The notes beneath the pieces were generated by a model that worked only from the letters and a program-made list of their open reading frames with translations, did no database searches and was not told where the DNA came from. 64,000 nucleotides of DNA from Acidovorax sp. (lineage in GTDB: Bacteria; Pseudomonadota; Gammaproteobacteria; Burkholderiales; Burkholderiaceae_C), in assembly GCA_030692685.1 (NCBI GenBank), contig JAUXZO010000165.1, positions 39,969 to 103,968 of the forward strand, written 5' to 3'. The stretch's first letter is position 1. Every line of letters starts with the position of its first letter. Below, piece by piece: positions 9,228-19,185 of this stretch. The position numbers and the translations under genes are program-made.

Positions 9228-10103
9228 ATGAAACGGATTCTGTTATTTGTAATGACCAACCTGGCCGTTGTGCTGGTGTTGGGCGTGGTGGCGAGCCTGC
9301 TGGGCGTCAACCGCTTCCTCACGGCCAACGGGCTCAACCTCACCGCGTTGCTCGGCTTCTCGCTGATCATGGGCTTTGGCGGCGCGATCATCTCCCTGCT
9401 GATCAGCAAGCCCGTGGCCAAGTGGAGTGCCAAGGTGCAGATCATTGACGGCACTGGTTCGGCTGACGAGCGCTGGATTGTGGACACCGTGCGCGGCTTT
9501 GCCGACAAGGCAGGTATCGGCATGCCCGAAGTCGGCATCTTCCCCGGCGACCCCAACGCGTTTGCCACGGGCGCTTTCAAGAACAACGCGCTGGTGGCGG
9601 TATCCACCGGGCTGTTGCAGGGCATGACACGTGAAGAGGTCGAAGCCGTCATCGGCCACGAGGTGGCTCACATCGCCAACGGCGACATGGTCACCATGAC
9701 GCTGATCCAGGGTGTGATGAACACGTTTGTGGTGTTCCTGTCGCGCGTGATCGGGTATGCGGTGGACAGCTTCCTGAATAAAAACAGCGAGCGCTCGGGC
9801 CCCGGTATTGGCTATTACGCCACTACGATCGTGCTCGACATCCTGCTTGGCTTCGTGGCCGCGATGATCGTTGCCTGGTTCAGCCGCCAGCGCGAGTTTC
9901 GCGCGGATGCAGGTGCCGCCCAGCTCATGGGCCGTCGCCAGCCCATGATCAATGCGCTGGCCCGCCTGGGTGGTGTGCACCCAGCCGAACTGCCCAAGAG
10001 CATGGCCGCCATGGGCATTGCGGGTGGCATTGGCAAGTTTTTCAGCACCCACCCGCCCATTGAACAGCGCATCGCCGCGCTGCAGAACGCGCAGCAGGTT
10101 TAA
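9228..10103 (+). CDS. htpX: Membrane zinc metalloprotease HtpX
   Basis: Heat-shock-type membrane protease of 291 residues that cleaves damaged membrane proteins. Two N-terminal helices ([20 protein letters not shown] and [20 protein letters not shown]) precede the zinc motif HEVAH at residues 144-148. The third ligand lies in the [10 protein letters not shown] region. Two more hydrophobic segments are seen near 155 and 200. A GGAGAG ribosome-binding site supports ATG 9228. It stands alone, with a terminator at 10155. Confidence 0.95.
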   Translation: MKRILLFVMTNLAVVLVLGVVASLLGVNRFLTANGLNLTALLGFSLIMGFGGAIISLLISKPVAKWSAKVQIIDGTGSADERWIVDTVRGFADKAGIGMPEVGIFPGDPNAFATGAFKNNALVAVSTGLLQGMTREEVEAVIGHEVAHIANGDMVTMTLIQGVMNTFVVFLSRVIGYAVDSFLNKNSERSGPGIGYYATTIVLDILLGFVAAMIVAWFSRQREFRADAGAAQLMGRRQPMINALARLGGVHPAELPKSMAAMGIAGGIGKFFSTHPPIEQRIAALQNAQQV

Positions 10104-10154
10104 GGGTTCGATCCCGGAAAGACTGCGGAGCCGATGGGCTCCGCCCTGACCACA

Positions 10155-10189
10155 CCGCCGCAGGATTTTGCGCCCTGCGGCGGTTTTTT
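10155..10189 (+). terminator. Rho-independent terminator after htpX
   Basis: 10-bp stem CCGCCGCAGG/CCTGCGGCGG (10155-10164 with 10174-10183) followed by TTTTTT. It lies between the convergent htpX and AraC genes. Confidence 0.9.
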
Positions 10190-10253
10190 GTTGGTGACGG
10201 CTTTGGATGGCTGATTCCGGAGAGTGCCGCTGGTTGTGCTTTTCCTGCGCGTT

Positions 10254-11315
10254 TCAACGCGCCGCCACATCCACCCGCCAGCGCCTGCGCAGCGCGTGGC
10301 GCTTGCGGTATTCCCCAGGCGCCATGCCGGTGTAGCGTGCAAAGATGCGCCGAAACGCGGCGGGGTCGCTGTAGCCGCAGGCCACCGCAATGCTGGGCAC
10401 GCTCTCCAGAGTCACCTCCAGCATGACCTTGGCGCGGGCGCAGCGCAGGCTGTGCAGATGGTCCAGTGGCGACTGGGACAGCACCTGTTGAAAATGCCGC
10501 AGCAGCGTGCGGGTGCTCACCGACGCTGCCTCGGCCAAACGCGGCAGCGAATAAGGTTGGTCCAGATGGGCTTCCATCCATGCAATGGCGCGGGACAGCG
10601 TGCTGTCGCGGGTGGCCGGGATGTGCTGCTGCGCATTGGCCTGCAACGCTGCCCGGGTGCGTGGGTGGTCGGGGGTGAGGGCGTTGGCCAAGGCGTCGCC
10701 CAGGTCGTTGCCCAGTGTGTGGCGCACCAGGGCCACGGCCATCTCGCCCACGTTCACCGGCAATGCGCAGCTCATCCACAGGCCGTCTTCCGCCGTGTCC
10801 TGGTCCAGGGTAAAGCCGACGTCCGGAAAGTCCCGTGCAAAGCCGGCCACATAAAACCACGGCAGGCTGACCTGGCGGCCACTCAAGCGGCCACTCTGTG
10901 CCGCCAGCCAGGCACCGTTGCCTTGGGTGAACAGGCGTTGCCCGGCATCAAGTGCCATGCCGATCTGGCGCGTGAGCGGGAGGTTGCGCGCCACCAGGGT
11001 GCGGATGGCCGGGATGTCGGTTGCATGGAACGACGGGATGAACAGCGCACAAGGCGGGTCGTTGTGTGGCGCGGTGGACGTCGGGGTGTAAGCCACCAAC
11101 GGCCCTGGCAGCGCAGCAAGAGGCACTCCCCGCGCATCCAGCAGCCGCCACGCCAGCCGGGCGCCGCTGGCGCCCAGGCGCAGGTCGGCCAGCACGTTGG
11201 CGCTGCGCAGCAGGTCGATGAACTGCAGCGCGTTGCCCGCGCAAGATTCGGGCAGCAGCGGGATATCCACCCGGAAAACCGGGGGTGTCGCAGACGAGAC
11301 GGATGGCAGGGTCAT
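10254..11315 (-). CDS. GlxA-type AraC-family transcriptional regulator
   Basis: Regulator of 353 residues. The first about 200 residues look like a degenerate DJ-1/PfpI (class I glutamine amidotransferase-like) domain, as in GlxA proteins, including ALFIPSFHATDIPAIRTLV and LPWFYVAGFARDFPDV. The C-terminal AraC double helix-turn-helix has LPRLAEAASVSTRTLLRHFQ and SIAVACGYSDPAAFRRIFAR. ATG 11315 is the likely start; the frame is open another 114 codons upstream, but those residues overlap the neighbouring gene's leader. It is divergent from the M20 amidohydrolase gene, a likely target. Confidence 0.88.
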   Translation of the reverse strand: MTLPSVSSATPPVFRVDIPLLPESCAGNALQFIDLLRSANVLADLRLGASGARLAWRLLDARGVPLAALPGPLVAYTPTSTAPHNDPPCALFIPSFHATDIPAIRTLVARNLPLTRQIGMALDAGQRLFTQGNGAWLAAQSGRLSGRQVSLPWFYVAGFARDFPDVGFTLDQDTAEDGLWMSCALPVNVGEMAVALVRHTLGNDLGDALANALTPDHPRTRAALQANAQQHIPATRDSTLSRAIAWMEAHLDQPYSLPRLAEAASVSTRTLLRHFQQVLSQSPLDHLHSLRCARAKVMLEVTLESVPSIAVACGYSDPAAFRRIFARYTGMAPGEYRKRHALRRRWRVDVAAR

Positions 11316-11445
11316 GGCGGTATTGGCTCTGTGGATGGCCATTTTCGCTTGTCTGGTTGCCAGGGGTGACCCGTAGCATGAATGCGCGGTGGGGCGGCTC
11401 ACTGTGCCACGCCCTCCCGCATTTTTTACCCTACGGATTTGACCC

Positions 11446-12789
11446 ATGCACAAACCCCTTTCTGCCATTTCGCTGGCTACTGGCCTGCTCTTTAGCGGGC
11501 TGACGTTCGTTTCGTCCGCACAGGCCCAGGCGCTGGACGCCGCTGGCCTGCAAACAATCGACGCAGCGATCAACGGCGTGGCCGCCAAGATGGTCAGCTG
11601 GCGTCGTGACATCCATGCCCACCCCGAACTTTCAGGCCAGGAAGTGCGAACCGCCAAGCTGGTGGCCGATCACTTAAAGAGGCTGGGCATGGAAGTGCAG
11701 ACCCACGTGGGCGGCACCGGCGTGGTGGGCACGCTGCGGGGCGGCCTGCCAGGCAAGGTGGTGGCGCTGCGGGCCGATATGGACGCGCTGCCCGTGCCCG
11801 AGAACACCGGCCTGCCATTCGCGTCCAAGGTCAAGTCCACTTACCTGGGCAAGGAAGTGCCCGTGATGCACGCGTGCGGGCACGATGCCCACGTGGCCAT
11901 GCTCATGGGCGCGGCCGAGGCGCTGGCGGGCATGAAGGCTACGCTGCCCGGCACTATCAAGTTCATCTTCCAGCCTGCCGAAGAAGGCGCGCCGGTAGAG
12001 CCCGATGCGACCGGCAAGGTGCCCAGCTTTGGCGCCAAGGCCATGGTGGAAGAGGGCGCGTTGAAGGATGTGCAGGCGATCTATGGCCTGCACATCACCG
12101 CCAACCTGCCCTCGGGCGTGGTGGGTTACCGCAGCGGTCCGTTGATGGCAGGGTCCGACAGTTTGAAGATTGTGGTGGAAGGCCGTGGCGGCCACGGCTC
12201 GTCGCCCTGGAACGCGGTAGACCCGGTGGTGGCCGCAAGCCAGGTGGTATTGGGCCTGCAGACGGTGGTGAGCCGCCAGCTCAACATCAGCCAGGAACCC
12301 GCGGTAATCACCATCGGCTCCATCCAGGGCGGCACGCGCTACAACATCATCCCCGACAACGTGGAGCTGTTGGGCACGCTGCGCACCTTCGACGAAGGCA
12401 TGCGCCAGGACGCCTTGAAGCGCATCACCACCACCGCCGAGGCGATTGCGATGTCGAGCGGCGCCAAGGCCAAGGTGGTGTTTGGCCCGGTGGCCTACCC
12501 GGTCACCACCAACCCTGCCGAGCTGACGGCCGCCTCGTTGCCTGCGCTCAAGCTGGCGGTGGGTGGGAAGGCCATGATCATCCCCAAGGTGAGCGGCTCA
12601 GAAGATTTCTCCGAGTTCCAGAAGGTCGTGCCGGGCTTCTTCTACTTCCTGGGTGCGCCACCCAAGGGTGTGGAGTTCAGCAAGGCGCCGTCCAACCACT
12701 CGCCGCTGTTTGACATCGACGAAGACCAGTTGCCGGTGGGTGCGCGCACGCTGGCGGCACTGGCGGTGGACTTCTTGCAGCGCAAGTAA
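11446..12789 (+). CDS. Secreted M20 (IAA-amino-acid hydrolase / hippurate hydrolase type) amidohydrolase
   Basis: Zinc amidohydrolase of 447 residues from peptidase family M20D, which releases an amino acid from N-acyl conjugates. A signal peptide ends with SSAQAQA near residue 27, so the enzyme is probably periplasmic; many relatives are cytoplasmic. Metal and catalytic motifs are DIHAHPELSGQE (about 50), VVALRADMDALPV (about 105), HACGHDAH (about 142), QPAEEG and a late SEDFSEF. It is divergent from the AraC regulator. The exact substrate cannot be told. Confidence 0.9.
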   Translation: MHKPLSAISLATGLLFSGLTFVSSAQAQALDAAGLQTIDAAINGVAAKMVSWRRDIHAHPELSGQEVRTAKLVADHLKRLGMEVQTHVGGTGVVGTLRGGLPGKVVALRADMDALPVPENTGLPFASKVKSTYLGKEVPVMHACGHDAHVAMLMGAAEALAGMKATLPGTIKFIFQPAEEGAPVEPDATGKVPSFGAKAMVEEGALKDVQAIYGLHITANLPSGVVGYRSGPLMAGSDSLKIVVEGRGGHGSSPWNAVDPVVAASQVVLGLQTVVSRQLNISQEPAVITIGSIQGGTRYNIIPDNVELLGTLRTFDEGMRQDALKRITTTAEAIAMSSGAKAKVVFGPVAYPVTTNPAELTAASLPALKLAVGGKAMIIPKVSGSEDFSEFQKVVPGFFYFLGAPPKGVEFSKAPSNHSPLFDIDEDQLPVGARTLAALAVDFLQRK

Positions 12790-12823
12790 GCGTGGCGGCT
12801 GACCAGTCCTGAAACGGCGCCGG

Positions 12824-14545
12824 TCAGGTCGCAGCTGTGCCGAGAATGTTTCGGACCACCGCTTCACCCACCTTGATGCCGTCAACGCCTGCAGAAAGAA
12901 TGCCGCCCGCGTAGCTCGCCCCCTCACCGGCCGGGTACAGCCCGGCGGTGTTCAGGCTTTGCAGGGTCTCGTCGCGCCCGATCTTGAGCGGGGACGAGGT
13001 GCGTGTCTCCACACCCGTCAGCACCGCGTCGTGCATGTCAAAGCCTTTGATCTTGCGGCCGAATACCGGCAGGGCCTCGCGCAACGCCTCGATGGCGTAG
13101 CCGGGCAGGGCGGCGTGCAGGTCGCCCAGGGCTACGCCGGGTTTGTACGACGGCTCCACGCTGCCCAGTTCCTTCGACGGTCTGCCCGCGATGAAATCGC
13201 CCACCAGCTGGCCTGGGGCGCTGTAGTCGCGCCCGCCCAGCACATAGGCGTTGGATTCCAGCTGGCGCTGCATCACCAGGCCGGCAAGGGGATGAAAACT
13301 GCCGGCGCTCTGCGCTTCCACGCCATAGGTGCGGCCCAGTTGCGTTTCAAAAGCGGCGGCATCGGTGGGGTAGTCGCTGGGGTCAATGCCTACCACCATG
13401 CCTGCGTTGGCGTTGCGCTCGTTGCGCGAGTACTGGCTCATGCCGTTGGTGACCACGCGGCCCGGCTCGCTGGTGGCGGCCACCACGGTGCCACCGGGGC
13501 ACATGCAAAAGCTGTACACAGCGCGGCCGTTTTGCGCGTGGTGCACCAGTTTGTAGTCGGCCGCGCCCAGCAACGGGTGACCCGCGTGGCGGCCCCAGCG
13601 TGCGCGGTCGATCACGCCCTGGGGGTGTTCGACACGAAAGCCGATGGAAAACGGCTTGGCCTCCATGGCCACGCCGCGCTCGTACAGCATGGCAAAGGTG
13701 TCGCGTGAGCTGTGGCCCAGCGCCATCACCACGTGGTCGGCGCGCAGTTCGGTGGTTTCGCCGGTGGCCTGGTTCAGCACCTTCAGGCCGCGCAGGTGGC
13801 GGCCTGGTGCATCGTTCTCCACGATCACGTCCGTCACGCGCTGCTCAAAGCGGATCTCTCCGCCCAGCGCAATGATTTGCTCGCGCAGATTTTCCACCAC
13901 CTTCACCAGCTTGAAGGTGCCGATGTGCGGGTGGGCCGCGTACAGGATCTCTGCGGGCGCACCTGCCTTCACAAACTCGTTCATCACCTTGCGGCCCAGG
14001 TGGCGTGGGTCTTTGATCTGGCTGTAGAGCTTGCCGTCGCTGAAGGTGCCTGCACCGCCCTCGCCAAACTGCACATTGCTCTCGGCATGCAGCTCGCGTT
14101 TGCGCCACAGGCCCCAGGTGTCTTTGGTGCGTTCGCGCACGGGCTTGCCGCGTTCCAGCACGATGGGCTTGAAGCCCATCTGCGCCAGCACCAGCGCCGC
14201 AAAAATGCCGCAGGGCCCAAAGCCCACCACCACTGGGCGCAGGGGCAGGTCCGCCGGTGCCTGGCCCACGGGGCGCCAGGCCATGTCGGGCGTGGGCTGG
14301 ATGTGGGGGCTGCCTGCAAAAATCGCCAGCAGCTCTGCTTCGCGCGAAGGCTGTGCCAGGGTGACGTCCACGATGTACACCGCCAGCAAGTCGGCCTTGC
14401 GCGCGTCGAAGCTGCGTTTGAAGACTTGAAGGTGGGTGATGTCTGCGTCTGCCACGCCCAAAAGGGTGACAACAGCGGCGCGCAGGGGCGCCTCGGGGGC
14501 TTCGGCCACGGTGAAGGGCAGCCGGATTTCAGAGAGTCGGATCAT
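12824..14545 (-). CDS. FAD-dependent dehydrogenase (COG2509 family)
   Basis: Predicted flavoprotein of 573 residues. An N-terminal domain of about 90 residues (MIRLSEIRLPFTVAEA onward) precedes a Rossmann FAD-binding motif VVGFGPCGIFAALVLAQMG near residue 107. Further motifs are GEGGAGTFSDGKLYS, ALGHSSRD, the cysteine-containing FCMCPGGTVV, and a C-terminal PAGEGASYAGGILSAGVDG that closes the FAD site. The family is widespread but its substrate is unknown. ATG 14545 gives the family start; an upstream extension of 30 codons is unlikely. It is convergent with the M20 gene. Confidence 0.88.
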   Translation of the reverse strand: MIRLSEIRLPFTVAEAPEAPLRAAVVTLLGVADADITHLQVFKRSFDARKADLLAVYIVDVTLAQPSREAELLAIFAGSPHIQPTPDMAWRPVGQAPADLPLRPVVVGFGPCGIFAALVLAQMGFKPIVLERGKPVRERTKDTWGLWRKRELHAESNVQFGEGGAGTFSDGKLYSQIKDPRHLGRKVMNEFVKAGAPAEILYAAHPHIGTFKLVKVVENLREQIIALGGEIRFEQRVTDVIVENDAPGRHLRGLKVLNQATGETTELRADHVVMALGHSSRDTFAMLYERGVAMEAKPFSIGFRVEHPQGVIDRARWGRHAGHPLLGAADYKLVHHAQNGRAVYSFCMCPGGTVVAATSEPGRVVTNGMSQYSRNERNANAGMVVGIDPSDYPTDAAAFETQLGRTYGVEAQSAGSFHPLAGLVMQRQLESNAYVLGGRDYSAPGQLVGDFIAGRPSKELGSVEPSYKPGVALGDLHAALPGYAIEALREALPVFGRKIKGFDMHDAVLTGVETRTSSPLKIGRDETLQSLNTAGLYPAGEGASYAGGILSAGVDGIKVGEAVVRNILGTAAT

Positions 14546-14666
14546 GTTCTTGCGGGCCCGTGTCGATCGGGCGAGTTGCAATGGCGCGGGGCCGTGATGA
14601 TACGGGGTGCGCGCTGCCGATGGAATCCCGGCCAAGCAAGCTGCGTGGTGCGGTGTGCCTAAAAAA

Positions 14667-14720
14667 CTATCAAATCAATAGCTGCTAGCGCTTGATGGAT
14701 AAGCGCTAGAGGCCTATTCG
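14667..14720. repeat. Palindromic repeat family A, copy 2
   Basis: Contains AGCGCTTGATGGATAAGCGC with the left flank TATCAAATCAATAGCTGCT and right flank AGAGGCCTATTCGACT. It lies at the 3' end of the ybhN gene and could act as an mRNA end structure. Confidence 0.9.
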
Positions 14721-14722
14721 AC

Positions 14723-15769
14723 TCATATTTTCTGATCTGTGGTGCTTTCCGCGTCCGGGGCTGCCTGCTGGCGCCAGCGCAGCTCTGCCACGCCAAACGC
14801 CACGGCTGCAAGCACCAGTGGTCCGAAGTAATACAGCGCTCGGTAGGCCAGCAGCGCCGCCAGCACTTCTTCTTGCCCCAGTGCCTGGGTGGCCAGCAGC
14901 GCCACGCCCACGGCCTCCAGCACACCCAAGCCGGCGGGCACGCGCAGCACCAGCCCCGCCACGGCTCCCAGCAGCACGGTGGCCAGCGCTGCGGAGTAGC
15001 TCACCTGGCCTTGCAGCACCGTCCACAGCGCGGCGCCCATCAGCATCCAGTTGCCTGCGGATACGGCCACCTGCCACAGCGCCACGGGCCAACGCGGCAG
15101 CGGAAATTCGTGGCCGCGCAGCGTCAGCGCGCGGCCACTGCGCAGTGCACACAGCACCACATACGCCACCGGCAGGCAGCCCAATACGGTGCCGCCCAGG
15201 CGCCATTGCCAGGAGGTCACCGCCCACCCCGCCACAGCGGGCGGCTGCCACAGCCACGCCAGCACGCCCGCCAGCAGCAAGTAGCCCACCCAGTTGGTGA
15301 CTATGCTGGTGCCCACGACCTGGCCAATGGTGCCGGGGTCCACGCCACGCCGCGCATACAGTCGGTAGCGCACGCCCACCCCGCCAATCAGCGAGCCCAG
15401 GTTCAGGGTGAACGGGTAGCTGGTCATGGCAATGCCCAGCGTGGTTGGGCGCGTCAACCGGTGGCCGCTGCAATGGCGGCCTACCCAGTCAAAGGTGCCG
15501 TAGGCGAAATGACTGAGCAATGCCAGCCCGCCCGCTGCCACCAGGGCAGTGGCGGGCAGGTCGCGCAGCGCCTGCAGCACAGCGGGCCAGTCCACCGTGC
15601 GGGCCTGCTGGAAAATCAGCCATGCCACCACCGCAAAAAACACCGCTGCAAGCCCCCGTGTCGCCCAGGGCCACCAGGGCTGCTGCGGCCAGCCGCGCCA
15701 GCCTTGGGGCGCGCCGGTGTCGTCGGTGTCCGCAGTTAATGTTGGAGCGGGGGTGCTGCTGCCCATCAT
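14723..15769 (-). CDS. ybhN: YbhN-like inner-membrane protein (UPF0104 / LPG synthase-type TM domain)
   Basis: Polytopic membrane protein of about 348 residues related to the transmembrane part of lysyl-phosphatidylglycerol synthases. Helices start with AVFFAVVAWLIFQQA and the conserved block SYPFTLNLGSLIGGVGVRYRLY is near residue 115. RVPAGLGVLEAVGVALL near 285 is a family signature. The start is ATG 15769; GTG 15814 would also fit and would overlap clsB by 17 bases. The gene order ybhP-clsB-ybhN matches the E. coli ybhP-ybhO-ybhN operon, linking it to phospholipid metabolism or transport. Biochemical role is unproven. Confidence 0.85.
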   Translation of the reverse strand: MMGSSTPAPTLTADTDDTGAPQGWRGWPQQPWWPWATRGLAAVFFAVVAWLIFQQARTVDWPAVLQALRDLPATALVAAGGLALLSHFAYGTFDWVGRHCSGHRLTRPTTLGIAMTSYPFTLNLGSLIGGVGVRYRLYARRGVDPGTIGQVVGTSIVTNWVGYLLLAGVLAWLWQPPAVAGWAVTSWQWRLGGTVLGCLPVAYVVLCALRSGRALTLRGHEFPLPRWPVALWQVAVSAGNWMLMGAALWTVLQGQVSYSAALATVLLGAVAGLVLRVPAGLGVLEAVGVALLATQALGQEEVLAALLAYRALYYFGPLVLAAVAFGVAELRWRQQAAPDAESTTDQKI

Positions 15770-15797
15770 TGCGGTGCGCTCGTGGGTGCAGGCTGCG

Positions 15798-17042
15798 TCA
15801 GGCTGCAGCACCACCGGCAGATCCGTCCGTAGCGGCGTCTGCAGGCCCTGGCTTGGCCAAGGTGATGATCGGCTGGTGCTTGGGCAGCCAGCCAGCCCAG
15901 GCGGGAAACCACCGCATCAGGTGAAACACTGCGTAGCTGCGCATCACGCGCAGCCCGTCCCAACGGCCGGGCGCAGCCGCTTCAATCTGGTTGCAGCTGT
16001 TGTCCATCAGGTGTGACAGGCGGCGGTGCAACTGGGCGTTGAAGGCGCGGTCCTGGATGATCACGTTGGCCTCCAGGTTCAGCGACAAGCTCAGCGGGTC
16101 GAGGTTGCTGGAGCCGACGGTGGACCAGGTGTCATCCACCAGCGCCACCTTGCCGTGCAGCGGGCGGTCGCAGTATTCGTACACCCGCACACCCGCGCGT
16201 TGCAAATGGTCGTACAGCAGGCTGGCCGCTGTTTTCACGATCGGCATGTCGGGCTGGCCTTGCAAAATCAGCCGCACATCTACCCCGCGTTTGGCGGCAC
16301 GCCGCATCTCGCGGATGAAGCGGTAGCCCGGGAAGAAGTAGGCGTTGGCAATCACCACCCGGCTGCGCGCTGCGCGCAGCGCCACGCGGTAGTGGCGTTC
16401 GATGTCGCTCGTGTGTTGCTGGTTGTCGCGTGTCACAAAGATGGCGTGGGCGGTGCCTGCATGGGGTCGCCCGGTAACGCCTGCGGCCCGGTGGCGTTTG
16501 TGATCGGCGCGGTCCAGCACCGCCTCGCGCGTGAAATGGTGCATCTGCGCCACGATGGGCCCGCGCACCTGCACGGCGTAGTCTTGTTTGGCTTCGGGCC
16601 CGAAGTCGGCAACATGGTCGGCCGAGTAGTTGATGCCCCCAATGAACCCCAGCTCGCCATCGACCACCACAATCTTGCGGTGCATGCGGCGCAGCACATT
16701 CAGCCGCTGCCCCAAGAAGACACGGCCTGGGTCGAAGACCCGGAACTTCACCCCGGCATCGACCAGGCTGCCTACATACTGGTCCGACAGATCGGGCGAT
16801 CCGAAACCATCCACCAGCACATGCACTTCGACACCGCGCTGCGCCGCCTGCAACAAAGCGGCATGCAGCTCCTTGCCGATCTTGTCGTCAAACAAGATGA
16901 AGGTTTCCAGCATCACTTCCCGCCGCGCTTGGGCAATGGCATTGAAGACGCGCGGAAAGAACTCTTCGCCGTTTTCGAGCAGATCAAAGTGGTTGCCTGG
17001 CACCCACCGGGACGAACGGGGCGCACGAAACGAACGCTTCAT
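15798..17042 (-). CDS. clsB: Cardiolipin synthase B (phospholipase D family)
   Basis: Enzyme of 414 residues that makes cardiolipin, and possibly other phospholipids, by phosphatidyl transfer. Two HKD catalytic motifs are present: HRKIVVVDGELGFIGG near residue 115 and HGKVALVDDTWSTVGSSN near 300. GHxF-type N-terminal VPGNHFDLLENGEEFF is typical of ClsB/YbhO, and there are no N-terminal membrane helices as in ClsA. ATG 17042 overlaps the stop of the ybhP-like gene by ATGA, so the two are coupled. Confidence 0.92.
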   Translation of the reverse strand: MKRSFRAPRSSRWVPGNHFDLLENGEEFFPRVFNAIAQARREVMLETFILFDDKIGKELHAALLQAAQRGVEVHVLVDGFGSPDLSDQYVGSLVDAGVKFRVFDPGRVFLGQRLNVLRRMHRKIVVVDGELGFIGGINYSADHVADFGPEAKQDYAVQVRGPIVAQMHHFTREAVLDRADHKRHRAAGVTGRPHAGTAHAIFVTRDNQQHTSDIERHYRVALRAARSRVVIANAYFFPGYRFIREMRRAAKRGVDVRLILQGQPDMPIVKTAASLLYDHLQRAGVRVYEYCDRPLHGKVALVDDTWSTVGSSNLDPLSLSLNLEANVIIQDRAFNAQLHRRLSHLMDNSCNQIEAAAPGRWDGLRVMRSYAVFHLMRWFPAWAGWLPKHQPIITLAKPGPADAATDGSAGGAAA

Positions 17043-17812
17043 AACAAGATCTCCGCGGCCAGGGGCGCATGGTCCGACAACTTGTCCCACGGCTTTTTGG
17101 GCAGGGTCAGCGGCGAATGCACAGAGGCATTGCGCACGTAAATGCGGTCCAGCGCCAGCAGTGGCATGGAGGCTGGGAAGGTGCGCACAGCGCGGCCAAA
17201 GGCCTGCACAAAGACTTCGTGCAGCCCCACCTCGCGGCGCAGCACTTCGTGGGCGCGGTTGCGCCAGTCGTTGAAGTCACCCGCCAGCACCACAGGCTCG
17301 TTGGCGGGGAAGGTGCGCACCAGATCACACACCCGCATCAGCTGTTTTTGCCGGTGGGATTCTTGCAACCCCAAATGCACACAGATGGCATGCACCGGCA
17401 AATGGTGCCCCGGTGGCTGCAGCACGCAGTGCAGCATGCCGCGCCGCTCCGGTCCGCTGATGGAGATGTCGTGGTTCTCGTAGCGTGTGATGGGGAATTT
17501 GGACAACAGGGCATTGCCATGGTCGCCGTTGTCATACACCGCGTTGCGCCCATAGGCGTGTTGCGACCAGATGGTGTCTGCCAGAAACTCGTAGTGCGGC
17601 ACCTGCGGAAAGTTGGCCAAGCGGCTTGCATGCCGGTGGTGCGTGCCCTGCACCTCTTGCAAGAACACCAGGTCCGCCGCCACTTCACGCACGGCATCAC
17701 GCAGCTCATGCAACATGAAACGCCGGTTAAAGGTGGTGAAGCCCTTGTGCACGTTCACGGTGAGCACTTTGAACGCAATGGGCTGGGGGTCGGTAGCGGC
17801 GGTGGTGGCCAT
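17039..17812 (-). CDS. ybhP: Endonuclease/exonuclease/phosphatase family protein (YbhP-like)
   Basis: Protein of 257 residues in the Mg-dependent EEP fold. Motifs seen are LTVNVHKGFTTFNRR, DLVFLQEVQG (metal-binding Glu), VVLAGDFNDW (catalytic DxN) and the terminal SDHAPL. It heads a three-gene operon with clsB and ybhN, as in E. coli, so the substrate may be a phospholipid or headgroup rather than DNA; that is inference. ATG 17812 is chosen because the family begins near LTVNVHKG; the open frame upstream is a read-through of cysK antisense and leader. The 220 bp between it and cysK hold only the cysK terminator. Confidence 0.88.
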   Translation of the reverse strand: MATTAATDPQPIAFKVLTVNVHKGFTTFNRRFMLHELRDAVREVAADLVFLQEVQGTHHRHASRLANFPQVPHYEFLADTIWSQHAYGRNAVYDNGDHGNALLSKFPITRYENHDISISGPERRGMLHCVLQPPGHHLPVHAICVHLGLQESHRQKQLMRVCDLVRTFPANEPVVLAGDFNDWRNRAHEVLRREVGLHEVFVQAFGRAVRTFPASMPLLALDRIYVRNASVHSPLTLPKKPWDKLSDHAPLAAEILL

Positions 17813-17965
17813 GGGCAGTCGAACAATCTTTGGAGTAGTGCCCCGGCGACGCCGCAGAAAAGTGCGCAATGGGCGGTTGGGTGGGCCGAGGGATGCCTTG
17901 ATTGTTTGGGCTGCGGTGCATGGCCGCTGTAGGACGGCTGGCCGTGGTTTTGTGTGCAGCAGGAC

Positions 17966-17996
17966 GAAAAAATGGGGCTTGAGAGCCCCATTTCTT
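17966..17996 (-). terminator. Rho-independent terminator of cysK
   Basis: On the minus strand: stem AAATGGGGCT/AGCCCCATTT followed by a T run (the A run at 17967-17972 on the plus strand). It lies just downstream of cysK. Confidence 0.85.
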
Positions 17997-18032
17997 TCAT
18001 CCGGTAAAGTGCCGCGCCTGCGGCGGCAGCCT

Positions 18033-18950
18033 TTATGCGGGCAGGAAGCCTTCCACCGATAAGTAGCGCTCGCCCGTGTCGTAGTTAAAGCCCAGCACCT
18101 TGGCGCCTGCAGGCAGCTCGGGCAGCTTTTGCGCAATCGCGGCCAGCGTGGCGCCGGACGAAATGCCCACCAGAATGCCTTCTTCGCGTGCAGAGCGGCG
18201 TGCGTATTCGCGGGCCGGTTCCGCATCGACCTGGATCACGCCGTCCAGCAGGCTGGTGTCCAGGTTCTTGGGGATAAAGCCCGCACCAATGCCCTGAATA
18301 GGGTGGGGCGATGGTGCGCCGCCCGAGATGACGGGCGATGCCGAGGGCTCTACCGCAAACACCTTGAGGTGGGGAAACTTGGCCTTGAGCACCTGCGCCA
18401 CGCCCGTGATGTGGCCGCCCGTGCCCACGCCGGTGATCAGCACATCAATCCCGTCAGGGAAGTCCGCCAGGATCTCCTGCGCCGTGGTGCGCACGTGCAC
18501 ATCGATGTTGGCGGGGTTTTCAAACTGCTGCGGCACCCACGAGCCCGGCGTTTGCACCTGCAGCTCCTGCGCGCGGGCAATCGCACCCTTCATGCCCTTT
18601 TCCTTGGGGGTCAGGTCAAACTGCGCGCCATAGGCCAGCATCAGGCGGCGGCGCTCAATGCTCATGCTGTCGGGCATCACCAAAATCAGCTTGTAGCCCT
18701 TGACGGCTGCCACCAGCGCCAGGCCAATGCCCGTGTTGCCGCTGGTGGGCTCGATGATGGTGCCGCCAGGCAGCAGCGCGCCCGACTTTTCTGCGTCTTC
18801 GACCATGGACAGCGCAATGCGGTCTTTGATGGAGCCGCCGGGGTTGCTGCGCTCGGATTTCACCCACACGTTGGCGGCAGGGCCAAACAGGCGGTTGATG
18901 CGCACGTGGGGCGTGTTGCCGATGGTTTGCAGAATGTTGTCAACTTTCAT
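18033..18950 (-). CDS. cysK: O-acetylserine sulfhydrylase (cysteine synthase)
   Basis: PLP enzyme of 305 residues that makes cysteine from O-acetylserine and sulfide. The PLP lysine lies in [11 protein letters not shown] near residue 42, the substrate loop in [11 protein letters not shown] near 70, and the phosphate-binding loop in [10 protein letters not shown] near 177. ATG 18950 is supported by AGGAGA seven bases upstream. Length and motifs fit CysK; CysM cannot be excluded without alignment. It stands alone, with its own terminator. Confidence 0.92.
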   Translation of the reverse strand: MKVDNILQTIGNTPHVRINRLFGPAANVWVKSERSNPGGSIKDRIALSMVEDAEKSGALLPGGTIIEPTSGNTGIGLALVAAVKGYKLILVMPDSMSIERRRLMLAYGAQFDLTPKEKGMKGAIARAQELQVQTPGSWVPQQFENPANIDVHVRTTAQEILADFPDGIDVLITGVGTGGHITGVAQVLKAKFPHLKVFAVEPSASPVISGGAPSPHPIQGIGAGFIPKNLDTSLLDGVIQVDAEPAREYARRSAREEGILVGISSGATLAAIAQKLPELPAGAKVLGFNYDTGERYLSVEGFLPA

Positions 18951-19010
18951 GGCGTCTCCTGTGAGGTGCAAAGATGGGCGTTGGTGCAATGCCGGTCAGT
19001 TCGTAGAAAT

Positions 19011-19080
19011 CCGTTCGGGCTGAGCCTGTCGAAGCCAGGACACGATGGCGGGCTCCTCGACAAGCCCAAGCGAAGGGGCT
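19011..19080. repeat. Dispersed repeat family D (TTCGGGCTGAGCCTGTCGAA type)
   Basis: CCGTTCGGGCTGAGCCTGTC followed, after about 20 bases, by an imperfect inverted copy (CTCGACAAGCCCAAGCGAA). This motif is recalled as a very common intergenic repeat in Burkholderiales. It occupies part of the 658-bp gap between cysK and rnpB; the remainder of 18951-19185 shows no gene. Confidence 0.6.
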
Positions 19081-19185
19081 CACACGGCTGGCATTGCCGT
19101 ACCCCGCGCATTCTGAACCAGTTGTTCTACTGCCTTGGTGATATGGATATAGCCAAGGTATCGGCCCACGCCGCAGCCCACCCGT

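Noticed and set aside
10224..11369. A 381-codon plus-strand frame over the AraC-family gene
   Set aside because: The minus-strand AraC frame has intact helix-turn-helix motifs; this is its complement.
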